Below are positions 1 through 7,819 of a DNA stretch of 21,719 bases, in pieces. Numbering within the stretch: the first letter of the stretch is position 1; each line of letters starts with the position of its first letter. Below the pieces are notes generated by a model. That model was not told the DNA's origin, made no database searches, and saw only the letters and a list, made by a program, of their open reading frames with translations. A program made the translations under genes and the position numbers. Source of the stretch: Bacillota bacterium (GTDB lineage Bacteria > Bacillota > Clostridia > Lachnospirales > Lachnospiraceae). The stretch spans positions 1 through 21,719 of the forward strand of contig JAEZXP010000089.1 in assembly GCA_023419655.1 (NCBI GenBank), read 5' to 3'.

Positions 1-242
1 TCCATATGGTGATAGCCGTCTGAAAATGGTATGACCTTATTTATCTCCATCAAAAAATCCCTGACAACATCCGGATCGGCATTTTCATTAATGGTATCTG
101 CCGCTGTTGTATGGGGGATAAATACAACACATATTCCTTCACTTACCTCGCTTATATTTACCGCTTCCTGAACCTGCCTGGTGATATCAATCATCGCCGT
201 CGTCTGAGGTGTTCTAACACCAAAGTTATATATTTTTCCCAC
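1..242 (-). CDS. YjbQ/UPF0047 family protein, 5' part only (runs off the window start)
   Basis: The gene reads leftwards and is cut by position 1, so about 80 N-terminal codons are visible. The segment has the family pattern IDIT, then EGICVVFIPHTTAADTINEN, then ADPDVVRDF and SDGYHHM, which is typical of the YjbQ/UPF0047 fold. The family is usually annotated as secondary thiamine-phosphate synthase because members have weak ThiE-like activity; the physiological role is unsettled. The start is uncertain. GTG at 242 gives an N-terminus of normal family length and has AAAGGA 11 bases upstream. In-frame GTG codons at 269 and 275 would add 9 or 11 residues but lack a ribosome binding site. It lies downstream of the ABC exporter genes on the same strand. 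Identity is fairly sure, the start is not. Confidence 0.82.
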   Translation of the reverse strand, partial: MGKIYNFGVRTPQTTAMIDITRQVQEAVNISEVSEGICVVFIPHTTAADTINENADPDVVRDFLMEINKVIPFSDGYHHM

Positions 243-322
243 AGTATATTCTATCCTTTCTTTTTCCACGTTCACTTGATTTTATTATAAACAAGCAGTA
301 CACAAAATACAAGCACTAAAGA

Positions 323-346
323 AGCCTCAGCATTTGGCAAGGGGCT
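323..346 (-). terminator. Weak candidate terminator after the ABC permease
   Basis: On the minus strand AGCCCC (346-341) can pair with GAGGCT (328-323) across a 12-base loop, followed by TCTTTAG. The stem overlaps the permease stop codon, includes a G-U pair and has a poor T-run, so it may not terminate efficiently. Confidence 0.3.
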
Positions 347-1304
347 ATCTGTCTCTTACATTCTTCTTCCTCATCATCAGCGAGGACAAAATTAAAAATA
401 TAACTCCGCTGCCAAACATGAGTGCAAACTGCATCCACGGCGTAAATACGGTTTCCCCAAGCTTTAAGGTTATGCCTGTCGCTTCGCCATACTGTGCAAT
501 TGCCTCCTTCGGCAAGCCTGCAAAGGCAGTCTGCAATGCATTCTCCGTAAATATCTTGCGAATCCATGCACTTCCCTGGGTCATAGGAACAAATACAAGT
601 CCTTTTCTTACAACATCCGGCATTAATCCTATCGGTATATACATCCCTGTAACAAATCCGGAAAGAACATGTACGAAGTTGGCGATACCGTTAAAAGCAC
701 TTCTGGTTCTTGCAAAGCTCGTTATAAAGAATAAAAAGGCCGTCGTCGAAAAGGCGTTTAACAGAATCAGTCCCAATACTTTCATTGCCAGGATAGCCGA
801 CATCACCATTCCGCCGGTCAGTACCAAAACCACCTCCGATATGACCACCGTGATGATACCGAATATTACACTCAGGCAAATTGCCGAAACCATGTATCCG
901 GATACCAGCACCAGCCGTGAAACCGGGGCGACATAATAGCCTGCCAGCTTTCCTGTTTCCTCATCCCAGCTCATCATGCTAAGCATTCCCATCGATGCGG
1001 ATATCCCGTTAACAATTGTGATGCCTGCGATGATTAAAGAAAGGACCAGGGTCCGTGTATTCACGTCATCAAGGGCAGGATTTCGTATGCCCGGTATAAG
1101 AAATTCATCGGGTATAAACGTTCCCTGCATGGATTTATCCACATCGTACAGGATTCCCTTAACCATATCCATGTTGATATCACCAAGAAAAAGAAGCATC
1201 AGCAATATAATTATTATCATCGACATAAAGGTATAAAAGACATTCTCCTTGTCCTTACAATAAACCAGTAGATTCCTTTTTATAATTGCACCCAATGCCT
1301 TCAT
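345..1304 (-). CDS. ABC-2 type transporter permease
   Basis: This is a 319-residue integral membrane protein of the ABC-2/DrrB type, the membrane half of a drug or lipid-type exporter. Hydrophobic segments are visible near residues 25-42, 88-112, 130-165, 170-198, 205-225 and 290-312, giving about six membrane spans. A longer extracytoplasmic stretch follows the first span. The ATG overlaps the stop of the upstream ATPase gene by four bases (ATGA at 1304-1301), so the two are translationally coupled and should form a one-permease, one-ATPase-type exporter. The substrate cannot be read from the sequence. The family call is secure, and antibiotic, bacteriocin or lipid export are all possible. 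Confidence 0.9.
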   Translation of the reverse strand: MKALGAIIKRNLLVYCKDKENVFYTFMSMIIIILLMLLFLGDINMDMVKGILYDVDKSMQGTFIPDEFLIPGIRNPALDDVNTRTLVLSLIIAGITIVNGISASMGMLSMMSWDEETGKLAGYYVAPVSRLVLVSGYMVSAICLSVIFGIITVVISEVVLVLTGGMVMSAILAMKVLGLILLNAFSTTAFLFFITSFARTRSAFNGIANFVHVLSGFVTGMYIPIGLMPDVVRKGLVFVPMTQGSAWIRKIFTENALQTAFAGLPKEAIAQYGEATGITLKLGETVFTPWMQFALMFGSGVIFLILSSLMMRKKNVRDR

Positions 1305-2221
1305 ATCGCTTCCTCCAGCTGCTTTCCCGTTATATTCAGGAATGCATCGTCCATCGTTCCCTGAACCACCTCAAAGGAGCTCATATACGGAGTAAGCTCA
1401 TTCAGTACCGATATGGCCGACATCGTATCCTTGATTGTTATCGTAATATGGTTACTTTTCTCCTTGCAGGGCATCTGATATTTCTCTGCTATCGCTGTGA
1501 CCTTCTCATAGCTGTCTGAAAACACGCGAATTCTGTCCGATGCATACCGTTCCTTTAACTGCGCCGGTGTGGCATAGGCGGCAATCTTCCCCCCGTCAAT
1601 AACGGCTATATTCTGGGCTCTTGCAGCCTCCTCCATGTAGTGGGTCGTTAAAAATATCGTCATCTTATGCTCCTTGCGAAGCCGCTCCACACTCCTCCAA
1701 ACCATCCGTCTGGTCTGGGGGTCAAGGCCTGTGGTAGGCTCATCAAGGAATAGTATCTCCGGTTGATTCATAATTGCCCGGGCTATTTCACAGCGCCGTT
1801 TCTGCCCTCCTGATAGCTTGCGGTATTGTCTGTTTAATACATCTCCTATATCAAGGGTTTCACATACCATATCCAGGTTCTTTTTTACTATTCCTGCATT
1901 CTTCTCATAGAGATACGCCCTGCTAATCAGGTTCTGCTTTACCGTAAGCTTGCTGTCCAGCGTATTATGCTGAAAGACAACCCCAAGCTTTCTTCGGATG
2001 GCGTTGTTATCCTGACCCAGTTCATATCCGCATATATTCACCCTTCCCTTATCCGGCGCATACGATGTACACAGCATATTAATCGTCGTGGATTTACCCG
2101 CTCCGTTAACACCAAGATATCCGAACAGCTCTCCTCTTTTTACCGTAAAGCTGATATCATCCACCGCCTTCACATTATCAAAATGCTTGGAAAGGTGTTC
2201 AATCCTTATAATATCATCCAT
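1301..2221 (-). CDS. ABC transporter ATP-binding protein (DrrA-like)
   Basis: This 306-residue nucleotide-binding subunit powers the permease encoded immediately downstream. All core motifs are intact: Walker A GVNGAGKST (37-45), Q-loop Gln84, signature LSGGQ (136-140), Walker B ILFLDEP (156-162), D-loop, and the switch His194 in TTHYMEEA. Residues after about 215 form the extra C-terminal domain common in DrrA/CcmA-type exporters. The start at 2221 has a G-rich Shine-Dalgarno (GGGGGTAGGG) just upstream. A candidate promoter lies at 2260-2288. The neighbouring divergent gene encodes an RsiV-like envelope protein, but nothing shows that the two are functionally linked. The transported substrate is unknown. 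Confidence 0.95.
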   Translation of the reverse strand: MDDIIRIEHLSKHFDNVKAVDDISFTVKRGELFGYLGVNGAGKSTTINMLCTSYAPDKGRVNICGYELGQDNNAIRRKLGVVFQHNTLDSKLTVKQNLISRAYLYEKNAGIVKKNLDMVCETLDIGDVLNRQYRKLSGGQKRRCEIARAIMNQPEILFLDEPTTGLDPQTRRMVWRSVERLRKEHKMTIFLTTHYMEEAARAQNIAVIDGGKIAAYATPAQLKERYASDRIRVFSDSYEKVTAIAEKYQMPCKEKSNHITITIKDTMSAISVLNELTPYMSSFEVVQGTMDDAFLNITGKQLEEAI

Positions 2222-2259
2222 TCATCCCTACCCCCGCAATGCTAATTTTTATCATTATT

Positions 2260-2288
2260 ACTATATAGGAACTGCGTTTAAAAAGCAA
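2260..2288 (-). promoter_or_regulatory. Candidate promoter for the ABC exporter operon
   Basis: On the minus strand TTGCTT (2288-2283) and TATAGT (2265-2260) are separated by 17 bases. The -10 is good and the -35 matches only in its first three bases. Confidence 0.4.
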
Positions 2289-2319
2289 ATGCAAATTACA
2301 TACAAGGTATAAATATTGA

Positions 2320-2348
2320 TTCTCACCAGATGTATTTTCTGATATAAT
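2320..2348 (+). promoter_or_regulatory. Candidate sigma-A promoter for the RsiV-like gene
   Basis: TATAAT at 2343-2348 is preceded by TGA, giving an extended -10 element (TGATATAAT). TTCTCA at 2320-2325 lies 17 bases upstream and matches four of six -35 positions. The predicted start near 2355 leaves a leader of about 65 bases. Confidence 0.55.
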
Positions 2349-2420
2349 ATCCACGATAAGCGGATTCGCTATAATAAAACATACATAAAAATCCAAATAC
2401 AAAAAGGGGGGGTTAGAAGA

Positions 2421-3335
2421 ATGTCTAACATGAATCGCAGTAAAAAATCAGCTGCTAAAATTATACTTATCGTTGCCGGAGCCGTATTGATTTTGATTGC
2501 CGCAGGAATAACCGGTTATTTGCTGTATCAAAAGCATAGCGTAAAGCCGGAAGATAAAATTACGGATAATTCAGATGACGGGCAGTCAGAGCCTATCGAA
2601 AGAGAAGGAAGCGAAGAACAGGATATAAACGATAAACCGGAAGAAATCGTAAAGCAGGAAGAGATGGGCGAGCAGACTTCCGTAGATGCAGAGGATTTTA
2701 CAACCTCTACCTATGAGCAGACCTATATGGAGCAGGATAAGGAAATTTTGACTGTCTCTATCGAATTGCCGGTACTTACCGGTGAAAATCCTGCTTATGA
2801 GGCCATTAATCAAGTATTTGAAGATGCAAAAGAAAAGTATATAAAGTCAACCGAGCAAATGGAGGATTACGCCAGGGAGGAATCGTCTCAGGAATATTTT
2901 CTTCCCCACTCTTTTGGTGTAGGCTATTCTGTGGCATACAATAATAATAAAATTCTATGTATTGTATTAGACGGATATACCTATTCCGGAGGGGCCCACG
3001 GGTATCCGTTAAAAGATGTATATACCTTTAATCTGTCGTCCGGATTGCAGCAAAAGCTCAGCTATCTGATTTTAGCTGATACGAAGCTTTTCTCATCCCT
3101 GATAACCGATGAATTCGAGAGGATGTATGATGAAGCTCCCGAGGAGTATTGGGAAGATGCTCCCGATATTGTAAAAATCGACTCCCTTGATTTAGATAAT
3201 TTGAATTATTATTTAACCGAAGACAGTATCTGTATATACTACTTCCCTTATGAGCTGGGCAGCTATGCCAGGGGATTTGTAGAGATTGTTATACCTTATG
3301 AAGGCAATGAATGGATGTTCCGTTTTCTGAAATAA
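2421..3335 (+). CDS. Membrane-anchored DUF4163/DUF3298 protein (RsiV-like extracellular domain)
   Basis: The 304-residue protein has a short basic N-terminus, one membrane span (about 12-36), a charged Glu-rich linker (42-105), and a C-terminal domain (about 107-300). The C-terminal domain resembles the DUF4163 plus DUF3298 unit of RsiV, with the landmarks YTYSGGAHG (186-194) and FPYELGSYARGF (275-286). In Bacillus RsiV this outer domain binds lysozyme and an N-terminal cytoplasmic domain restrains SigV. Here only about 11 residues precede the span, so there is no room for an anti-sigma domain, and no sigma factor gene lies beside it. It is therefore probably an envelope protein of unknown role that shares only the outer domain. 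A G7 run at 2406-2412 provides a strong ribosome binding site eight bases from the ATG. Confidence 0.85.
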   Translation: MSNMNRSKKSAAKIILIVAGAVLILIAAGITGYLLYQKHSVKPEDKITDNSDDGQSEPIEREGSEEQDINDKPEEIVKQEEMGEQTSVDAEDFTTSTYEQTYMEQDKEILTVSIELPVLTGENPAYEAINQVFEDAKEKYIKSTEQMEDYAREESSQEYFLPHSFGVGYSVAYNNNKILCIVLDGYTYSGGAHGYPLKDVYTFNLSSGLQQKLSYLILADTKLFSSLITDEFERMYDEAPEEYWEDAPDIVKIDSLDLDNLNYYLTEDSICIYYFPYELGSYARGFVEIVIPYEGNEWMFRFLK

Positions 3336-3346
3336 ACGATACTGCC

Positions 3347-3376
3347 TTGACAAAAAACTTTGAATTGTGTTATATT
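3347..3376 (+). promoter_or_regulatory. Sigma-A promoter for the cyclophilin gene
   Basis: A perfect TTGACA (3347-3352) is followed 18 bases later by TATATT (3371-3376). It begins only 11 bases after the upstream stop codon, so the cyclophilin gene can be expressed on its own. Confidence 0.72.
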
Positions 3377-3438
3377 TACCACCGATAGCATAAAGGGCGG
3401 ACCAAAAACCTAAATAAGAAAGGACATAGATAACAAAG

Positions 3439-3954
3439 ATGAATCCTATCGTTACAATTGAAATGCAAAGCGGAGATATTATCAAGCTGGAGCTATATCC
3501 TGAGATTGCTCCCAATACTGTTAATAATTTTATTTCTTTGATTAACAAAGGCTTCTATAATGGATTGATATTCCATAGGGTCATCCGTGGATTTATGATC
3601 CAGGGCGGAGATCCGGACGGAAATGGTACCGGCGGACCGGGATATTCAATCAAGGGTGAATTTACCTACAACAATTTCGATAACAAGCTAAAGCACCACG
3701 CAGGTGTTATCTCCATGGCAAGATCCCAACGGCCTGATTCGGCAGGCTCCCAATTCTTCATTATGCATAAGGACTCTCCTCATCTGGACGGCTCCTATGC
3801 TGCATTTGGAAAGGTAACCGAGGGCATGGATGTGGTTAATAAAATTGCCGATACGAAGACCGATTATTCCGACATGCCTCTTGAGCCTCAGGTAATGAAA
3901 TCTGTAACCGTAGATACTTTCGATACAGAATATCCTGAACCGGAGAAATGCTAA
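3439..3954 (+). CDS. Peptidyl-prolyl cis-trans isomerase, cyclophilin type
   Basis: This 171-residue single-domain cyclophilin should catalyse proline isomerisation during protein folding. There is no signal peptide, so it is probably cytoplasmic. The active-site pattern is intact: FHR with Arg47, GFMIQGGDP (51-59) with Phe52 and Gln55, MAR (93-95), SAGSQFFIM (101-109) and HLDGSYAAFG (115-124). As in many bacterial cyclophilins, the cyclosporin-contacting Trp of human CypA is not present. The ATG is the first possible start, since an in-frame TAG lies at 3427-3429. The AAGAAAGGA ribosome site is about 15 bases away, longer than usual. It has its own promoter and a terminator shared with pyrF. 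Confidence 0.95.
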   Translation: MNPIVTIEMQSGDIIKLELYPEIAPNTVNNFISLINKGFYNGLIFHRVIRGFMIQGGDPDGNGTGGPGYSIKGEFTYNNFDNKLKHHAGVISMARSQRPDSAGSQFFIMHKDSPHLDGSYAAFGKVTEGMDVVNKIADTKTDYSDMPLEPQVMKSVTVDTFDTEYPEPEKC

Positions 3955-4030
3955 TTATACTTATTGTTCAATAGACAAATAACGGCTTAATATATCATGA
4001 ATGAAGCGGATTCGTCCATGACAATATTAA

Positions 4031-4090
4031 AAAGCAGTAGAACGTATGGATTCCAATCTCTAAGAATCACATGTGCTCTACTGCTTTATT
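4031..4090. terminator. Bidirectional terminator between the cyclophilin gene and pyrF
   Basis: AAAGCAGTAGA (4031-4041) pairs perfectly with TCTACTGCTTT (4077-4087), with a 35-base loop that can fold partly on itself. The plus strand continues TTTATTTATTT. The minus strand continues TTTTTAATATT. Both convergent genes can use it. Confidence 0.75.
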
Positions 4091-4093
4091 TAT

Positions 4094-5029
4094 TTAATTT
4101 GCATTTTTCCATGCCTTTTTAAGGTCTTCCCGCATATCAATAACCGCCTGTCTTGAGGCATCCGCATAGGCAGCTTCCGTATACTTTTCATATTGCGGCA
4201 GCTTATAGGCCGCAATAATACCTCTGGAGGAATTCACAATTGCACCCAGACCATCCTTGTTGAAGTAATGTTTGAGGTCCTCTGCCTTGCCTCCCTGGGC
4301 ACCGTAACCCGGTACCAGTATAAAGGTTCTGGGCATAAGCTTTCTAAGCTCCTTCCCAGTCTCCGGATAGGTTGCACCTACTACCGCACCGATGTAGCTG
4401 TACTCAGAGTCCATGAACAGCTCTCCCCACTCTGCAACCTTCTTACCCACCAGTTCATATAACGGCCGGCCGTCAATCAGCTGGTCCTGAAACTCTCCGC
4501 TGGATGGATTGGAAGTCTTTACAAGAATAAATAATCCCTTCTTTTCCTCCTTGCATACATCGATAAACGGTAAAATTCCGTCCGAGCCCAGATAAGGGTT
4601 AACCGTGATAAAGTCCTCCTGAAAGCCTCTGTATTCCTTTCCTCCTATGGTGACCTTACCAAGATGGCCGGTTGCATAGGCTGCGGAGGTTGAACCGATA
4701 TCTCCCCGTTTAACATCTCCGATAACAATCAGACCTTTTTCCTTTGCGTAGTCCAGCGTTTTTGCATACACTCTCAAGCCCTCGATTCCAAATTGCTCAT
4801 ACATCGCAACCTGAGGCTTAACTGCCGGAACCAAATCATATACGGCATCAATAATTCCTTTATTATAGAGCCAGATTGCCTCTGTGGCGCCTTCAATATT
4901 CTCTCCCCTGCTCTTATACCCTTCCTCAATAAGATGCTTTGGAACGTAAGATAACATGGGGTCAAGACCGACCACGATGGGTGCTTCCAGCCTCTGAATT
5001 TTCTGTGTCAATTGATTCATCATATCCAT
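4094..5029 (-). CDS. pyrF: Orotidine 5'-phosphate decarboxylase (long, type 2)
   Basis: PyrF converts orotidine 5'-phosphate to UMP, the last step of de novo pyrimidine synthesis. The 311-residue length and the N-terminal IVVGLDPML fit the longer subfamily found in Clostridia and actinobacteria, not the ~240-residue Bacillus/E. coli type. The catalytic segment VIGDVKRGDIGST (103-115) carries the Lys and Asp residues that drive decarboxylation. It overlaps the end of pyrC. ATG codons at 5029, 5023 and 5020 are all possible. The 5023 start makes an ATGA overlap with the pyrC stop and has AAGGAAGG at good distance, so translation may begin there (309 residues). Confidence 0.95.
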   Translation of the reverse strand: MDMMNQLTQKIQRLEAPIVVGLDPMLSYVPKHLIEEGYKSRGENIEGATEAIWLYNKGIIDAVYDLVPAVKPQVAMYEQFGIEGLRVYAKTLDYAKEKGLIVIGDVKRGDIGSTSAAYATGHLGKVTIGGKEYRGFQEDFITVNPYLGSDGILPFIDVCKEEKKGLFILVKTSNPSSGEFQDQLIDGRPLYELVGKKVAEWGELFMDSEYSYIGAVVGATYPETGKELRKLMPRTFILVPGYGAQGGKAEDLKHYFNKDGLGAIVNSSRGIIAAYKLPQYEKYTEAAYADASRQAVIDMREDLKKAWKNAN

Positions 5030-6354
5030 ACCCTGCCTTCCTTTTGTGTAGAATCACCGGATGGTACATACTCATATTTTACTTCTCCTGATACCAAAGT
5101 GTATACTACTCTTCCATATACACGTCTGCCATGGAAGGGTGTATTCATTCCCTTTGAAAAGAATTTATTCCTGTCTATACGATATTCCTCATCCGGGTCC
5201 ATAATCGTTATATCCGCCACCTTGCCCTCGCCGATACATCCCCGGTCAATTCCAAGAATTCTTGACGGATTCAGGCTCATCTTTTCAACCATCTGCCGGA
5301 TGCTGAGAATACCGGTTCTTACCAGCTGTGTATAGGTTAAGGCGGCGGCTGTCTCAAGGCCGACGATTCCAAAGGGCGCATTTCTCATCGAGCCGCTCTT
5401 CTCACTGACTGAATGGGGCGCATGGTCCGTTGCAATTACATCCAGGACATCATTTTTAAGGGCATCTATAATGGCCTCCCTATCTTCCGGACTTCGAAGG
5501 GGCGGGTTCATCTTATAATCCGGATTATCTCCCGGTATGTCCATATCCGATAAGGTAAAGTAATGGGGGCAGGTTTCCCCCGTCACCTTCTGCCCTCTTT
5601 TCTTGGCAAAATCAAGTATTTTGGTGCTGTCCTTTGTAGAGCAGTGGCACAGATGCAGCCTTGCTCCGGTTTCTTTCGCCAAGATAATATCTCTGGCAGT
5701 AATAATATCTTCCACCGCATTGCGAATACCCGGCAGTCCCAGCTCTTTGGCTTTCTCACCGGCATTCATCACCCCATCTGCCACAAGCGCTTTATCCTCA
5801 CAATGGGCAAAGACCAATATATTCAGCCGGGCGGCCTCCTCCATGGCTTTCGCATACAGAGCCGTATCCATGACAGACTTTCCGTCCTCACTTATTCCAA
5901 CCGCGCCTGCCTGAATCAACCCGGGTATATCCGTAAGCTCTTTTCCTTCCTGATTCATTGTAATTGCTCCGATTGGATGCACATTAACCAGACCATGTTT
6001 TGCCGCCTGGTCGAGGACATATCGGATGGTATCCGGTGTATCCAGGGCAGGCTTCGTATTGGGCATGGCACACACGGTGGTAAATCCCCCTGCTGCCGCT
6101 GCTCTGGAGCCGGTCCGTATATCTTCCTTGTATTCATATCCCGGTTCCCTAAGATGGACATGAAGGTCAACGAATCCCGGCATAACATATTTTCCTGACG
6201 CATCAATTACTTTGTCAGCTTTGATATTCATGTTATCAATATCCTGCCTGGACCCTACTTTCAGAATACACCCATCCTTAATTAAAACATCATAATTTCC
6301 TTCCAAATCCGAGCCCGGGTCAATTACATAGCCATTCTTAATAGAAGTAACCAA
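5020..6354 (-). CDS. pyrC: Dihydroorotase (class I)
   Basis: PyrC cyclises carbamoyl-aspartate to dihydroorotate in de novo pyrimidine synthesis. Metal ligands and substrate motifs are all present (numbered from the TTG start): DLHVHLREPG with His65 and His67, CAMPNTKP (95-102), Asp157 in the SEDG segment where Bacillus and Aquifex enzymes use Asp in place of a carboxylated Lys, His184, His237 and Asp310 in ATDHAPH. I place the start at TTG 6354: GGAGAGG lies five bases before it, and the product MVTSIKNGYVIDP begins where family members do. A TTG at 6393 is in frame but has no ribosome site. The final length is about 444 residues. It sits 48 bases after the DUF815 gene and overlaps pyrF. Confidence 0.95.
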   Translation of the reverse strand: MVTSIKNGYVIDPGSDLEGNYDVLIKDGCILKVGSRQDIDNMNIKADKVIDASGKYVMPGFVDLHVHLREPGYEYKEDIRTGSRAAAAGGFTTVCAMPNTKPALDTPDTIRYVLDQAAKHGLVNVHPIGAITMNQEGKELTDIPGLIQAGAVGISEDGKSVMDTALYAKAMEEAARLNILVFAHCEDKALVADGVMNAGEKAKELGLPGIRNAVEDIITARDIILAKETGARLHLCHCSTKDSTKILDFAKKRGQKVTGETCPHYFTLSDMDIPGDNPDYKMNPPLRSPEDREAIIDALKNDVLDVIATDHAPHSVSEKSGSMRNAPFGIVGLETAAALTYTQLVRTGILSIRQMVEKMSLNPSRILGIDRGCIGEGKVADITIMDPDEEYRIDRNKFFSKGMNTPFHGRRVYGRVVYTLVSGEVKYEYVPSGDSTQKEGRVWI

Positions 6355-6402
6355 TCTTTCCTCTCCTTTCGGGTATTTATCCTGGCATACCAAAGACTTT
6401 GT

Positions 6403-7728
6403 TTAATTCTGTCCTGCCAGATAATTAATAAACTGCTGTGCCGTTCGTCCTGATAAGCCTCCATGATATAACTCCCATTTTCTGGCTTGCGCACAAAGCT
6501 CTTCCTCCGAAAAATTCGTTATGCCATTTCTGCGGGCCAGCTGCTTTACGATTTCCAGATACTCCTTATGAGACGGAGATGAGAAATTAATTGTAATCCC
6601 AAAGCGTTCCACCAGTGATAGCTTCTCCTCCATCGTATCTGAGCGGTGGACATCTCCGTCCGTCTCCATGTCGGACCTGTCATTCCATGTTTCCCGTATC
6701 AGATGCCTGCGGTTGGATGTGGCATATATCAGCACATTATCCGGCTTATTCTCCAGGCCTCCCTCTATCACCGCTTTAAGGTATTTGTATTCGATTTCAA
6801 ATTCCTCAAAGGACAAATCATCCATATAGATGATAAATTTATAATTTCTATTTTTAATCAGGGATATGACGGTGGACAGGTTCTCAAACTGATGCTTATA
6901 AATCTCAACGATTCGAAGCCCCTGGTCGTAATATTCATTAAGAATTGCCTTTACCGAGGTGGATTTACCGGTGCCGCTGTCCCCAAACAGCAGGACATTG
7001 TTGGCCTTTCTTCCTTCTATAAATGCCCTTGTATTGTCTACCAGCTGTTTCTTTTGCAGTTCATAGCCTACCAAATCAGACAGTCTTACCTCCAGCGTAT
7101 TGGTAATCGGGATAAGCTGAAGCTTCTCCTGCTCCTTCGCCAGACGAAACGCCTTATTCAGTCCGAATTCACCCACACCGTAATTCTTATAAAAATCGGT
7201 GACAATCGTAAAGATTTCCTCCTCATCCCCGGCAGAAGCAATCTGGGTACTGAGCAGCCGGACCTTTTCACTGACGTTCTTATTGTATCGTCCGCTGCTT
7301 TTTTCGATGGCCTTATAATTGGTTATTACCGAAAAGCAGTTCATTCCAAGTACATTTTCCAGGGAGCTGAAATCATAATCGAATAGTTCTTTAAATATTT
7401 TAAAATCTGCCTTTGCAAATATATTAACCGTACCCTCTCTGGCACCGGATTTCTCACAGGTAATACTAAAAGGATTCTCCATGCTCACCAGCAAATATGC
7501 CAGATAATTCTGCCACAGATTATCATTAAAGCCATTGACGGTAGCAACATCCAACAGCTCATTCATAAGGGTGTATATCTCTGAGATTATCGTTTCTTTC
7601 TCTATATCATCCAACTTCTCATGCTTTAACAGATACTCCAATTTCTTGATGGTCTCCGCCAGCTTAACCAAAATACTGTCCTTATCCAGCTTCTTATATA
7701 CTACTAATTTTGAAATCAGCCGATACAT
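6403..7728 (-). CDS. DUF815 family AAA+ ATPase
   Basis: This is a 441-residue member of the DUF815 family of predicted ATP-binding proteins; the biochemical function is not known. The first 200 or so residues form a family-specific, mostly helical domain. The ATPase core has a P-loop GDSGTGKS (249-256), a Walker-B-like FIIYMDDLSFE (299-309) and a sensor-like YATSNRRHL (335-343). These are followed by a lid-like C-terminal region that resembles AAA+ proteins of the DnaA/DnaC group. A textbook AGGAGG lies five bases before the ATG. The gene lies between argS and pyrC on the same strand and is probably cotranscribed with pyrC and pyrF, although no role in pyrimidine synthesis is established for it. 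Confidence 0.9.
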   Translation of the reverse strand: MYRLISKLVVYKKLDKDSILVKLAETIKKLEYLLKHEKLDDIEKETIISEIYTLMNELLDVATVNGFNDNLWQNYLAYLLVSMENPFSITCEKSGAREGTVNIFAKADFKIFKELFDYDFSSLENVLGMNCFSVITNYKAIEKSSGRYNKNVSEKVRLLSTQIASAGDEEEIFTIVTDFYKNYGVGEFGLNKAFRLAKEQEKLQLIPITNTLEVRLSDLVGYELQKKQLVDNTRAFIEGRKANNVLLFGDSGTGKSTSVKAILNEYYDQGLRIVEIYKHQFENLSTVISLIKNRNYKFIIYMDDLSFEEFEIEYKYLKAVIEGGLENKPDNVLIYATSNRRHLIRETWNDRSDMETDGDVHRSDTMEEKLSLVERFGITINFSSPSHKEYLEIVKQLARRNGITNFSEEELCAQARKWELYHGGLSGRTAQQFINYLAGQN

Positions 7729-7758
7729 TTTTTCCTCCTGTGTCTATCTGTTTTATTT

Positions 7759-7805
7759 AAAGCGAGGACCAACCTCCTTATTATTTTGGTCGGATACCTC
7801 GCTTT
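7759..7805 (-). terminator. Hairpin between argS and the DUF815 gene (terminator or attenuator candidate)
   Basis: The outer arms AAAGCGAGG and CCTCGCTTT (7759-7767 with 7797-7805) are perfect complements. An inner ACCAA/TTGGT stem (7768-7772 with 7786-7790) extends the fold with a six-base bulge. On the minus strand the stem is followed by AAATAAAA, so the U-run is short. It may only partly stop argS transcripts. Confidence 0.4.
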
Positions 7806-7819
7806 GGGTTTAGAATGAA

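Noticed and set aside
334..936. Long plus-strand open frame
   Set aside because: It is antisense to the ABC permease, has no ribosome site and no recognisable domain.
2357..4013. Shared 11-mer AAGCGGATTCG near 2358 and 4004
   Set aside because: Dozens of repeated 11-mers are expected by chance in a 21.7-kb window and the contexts differ.
3996..4020. Imperfect hairpin CATGAATGAA/TTCGTCCATG downstream of the cyclophilin gene
   Set aside because: It has no U-run and the strong bidirectional terminator follows 11 bases later, so it is probably incidental.
7729..7819. PyrR-type pyrimidine attenuator before the DUF815-pyrC-pyrF genes
   Set aside because: A hairpin is present but the conserved PyrR binding loop sequence was not found.
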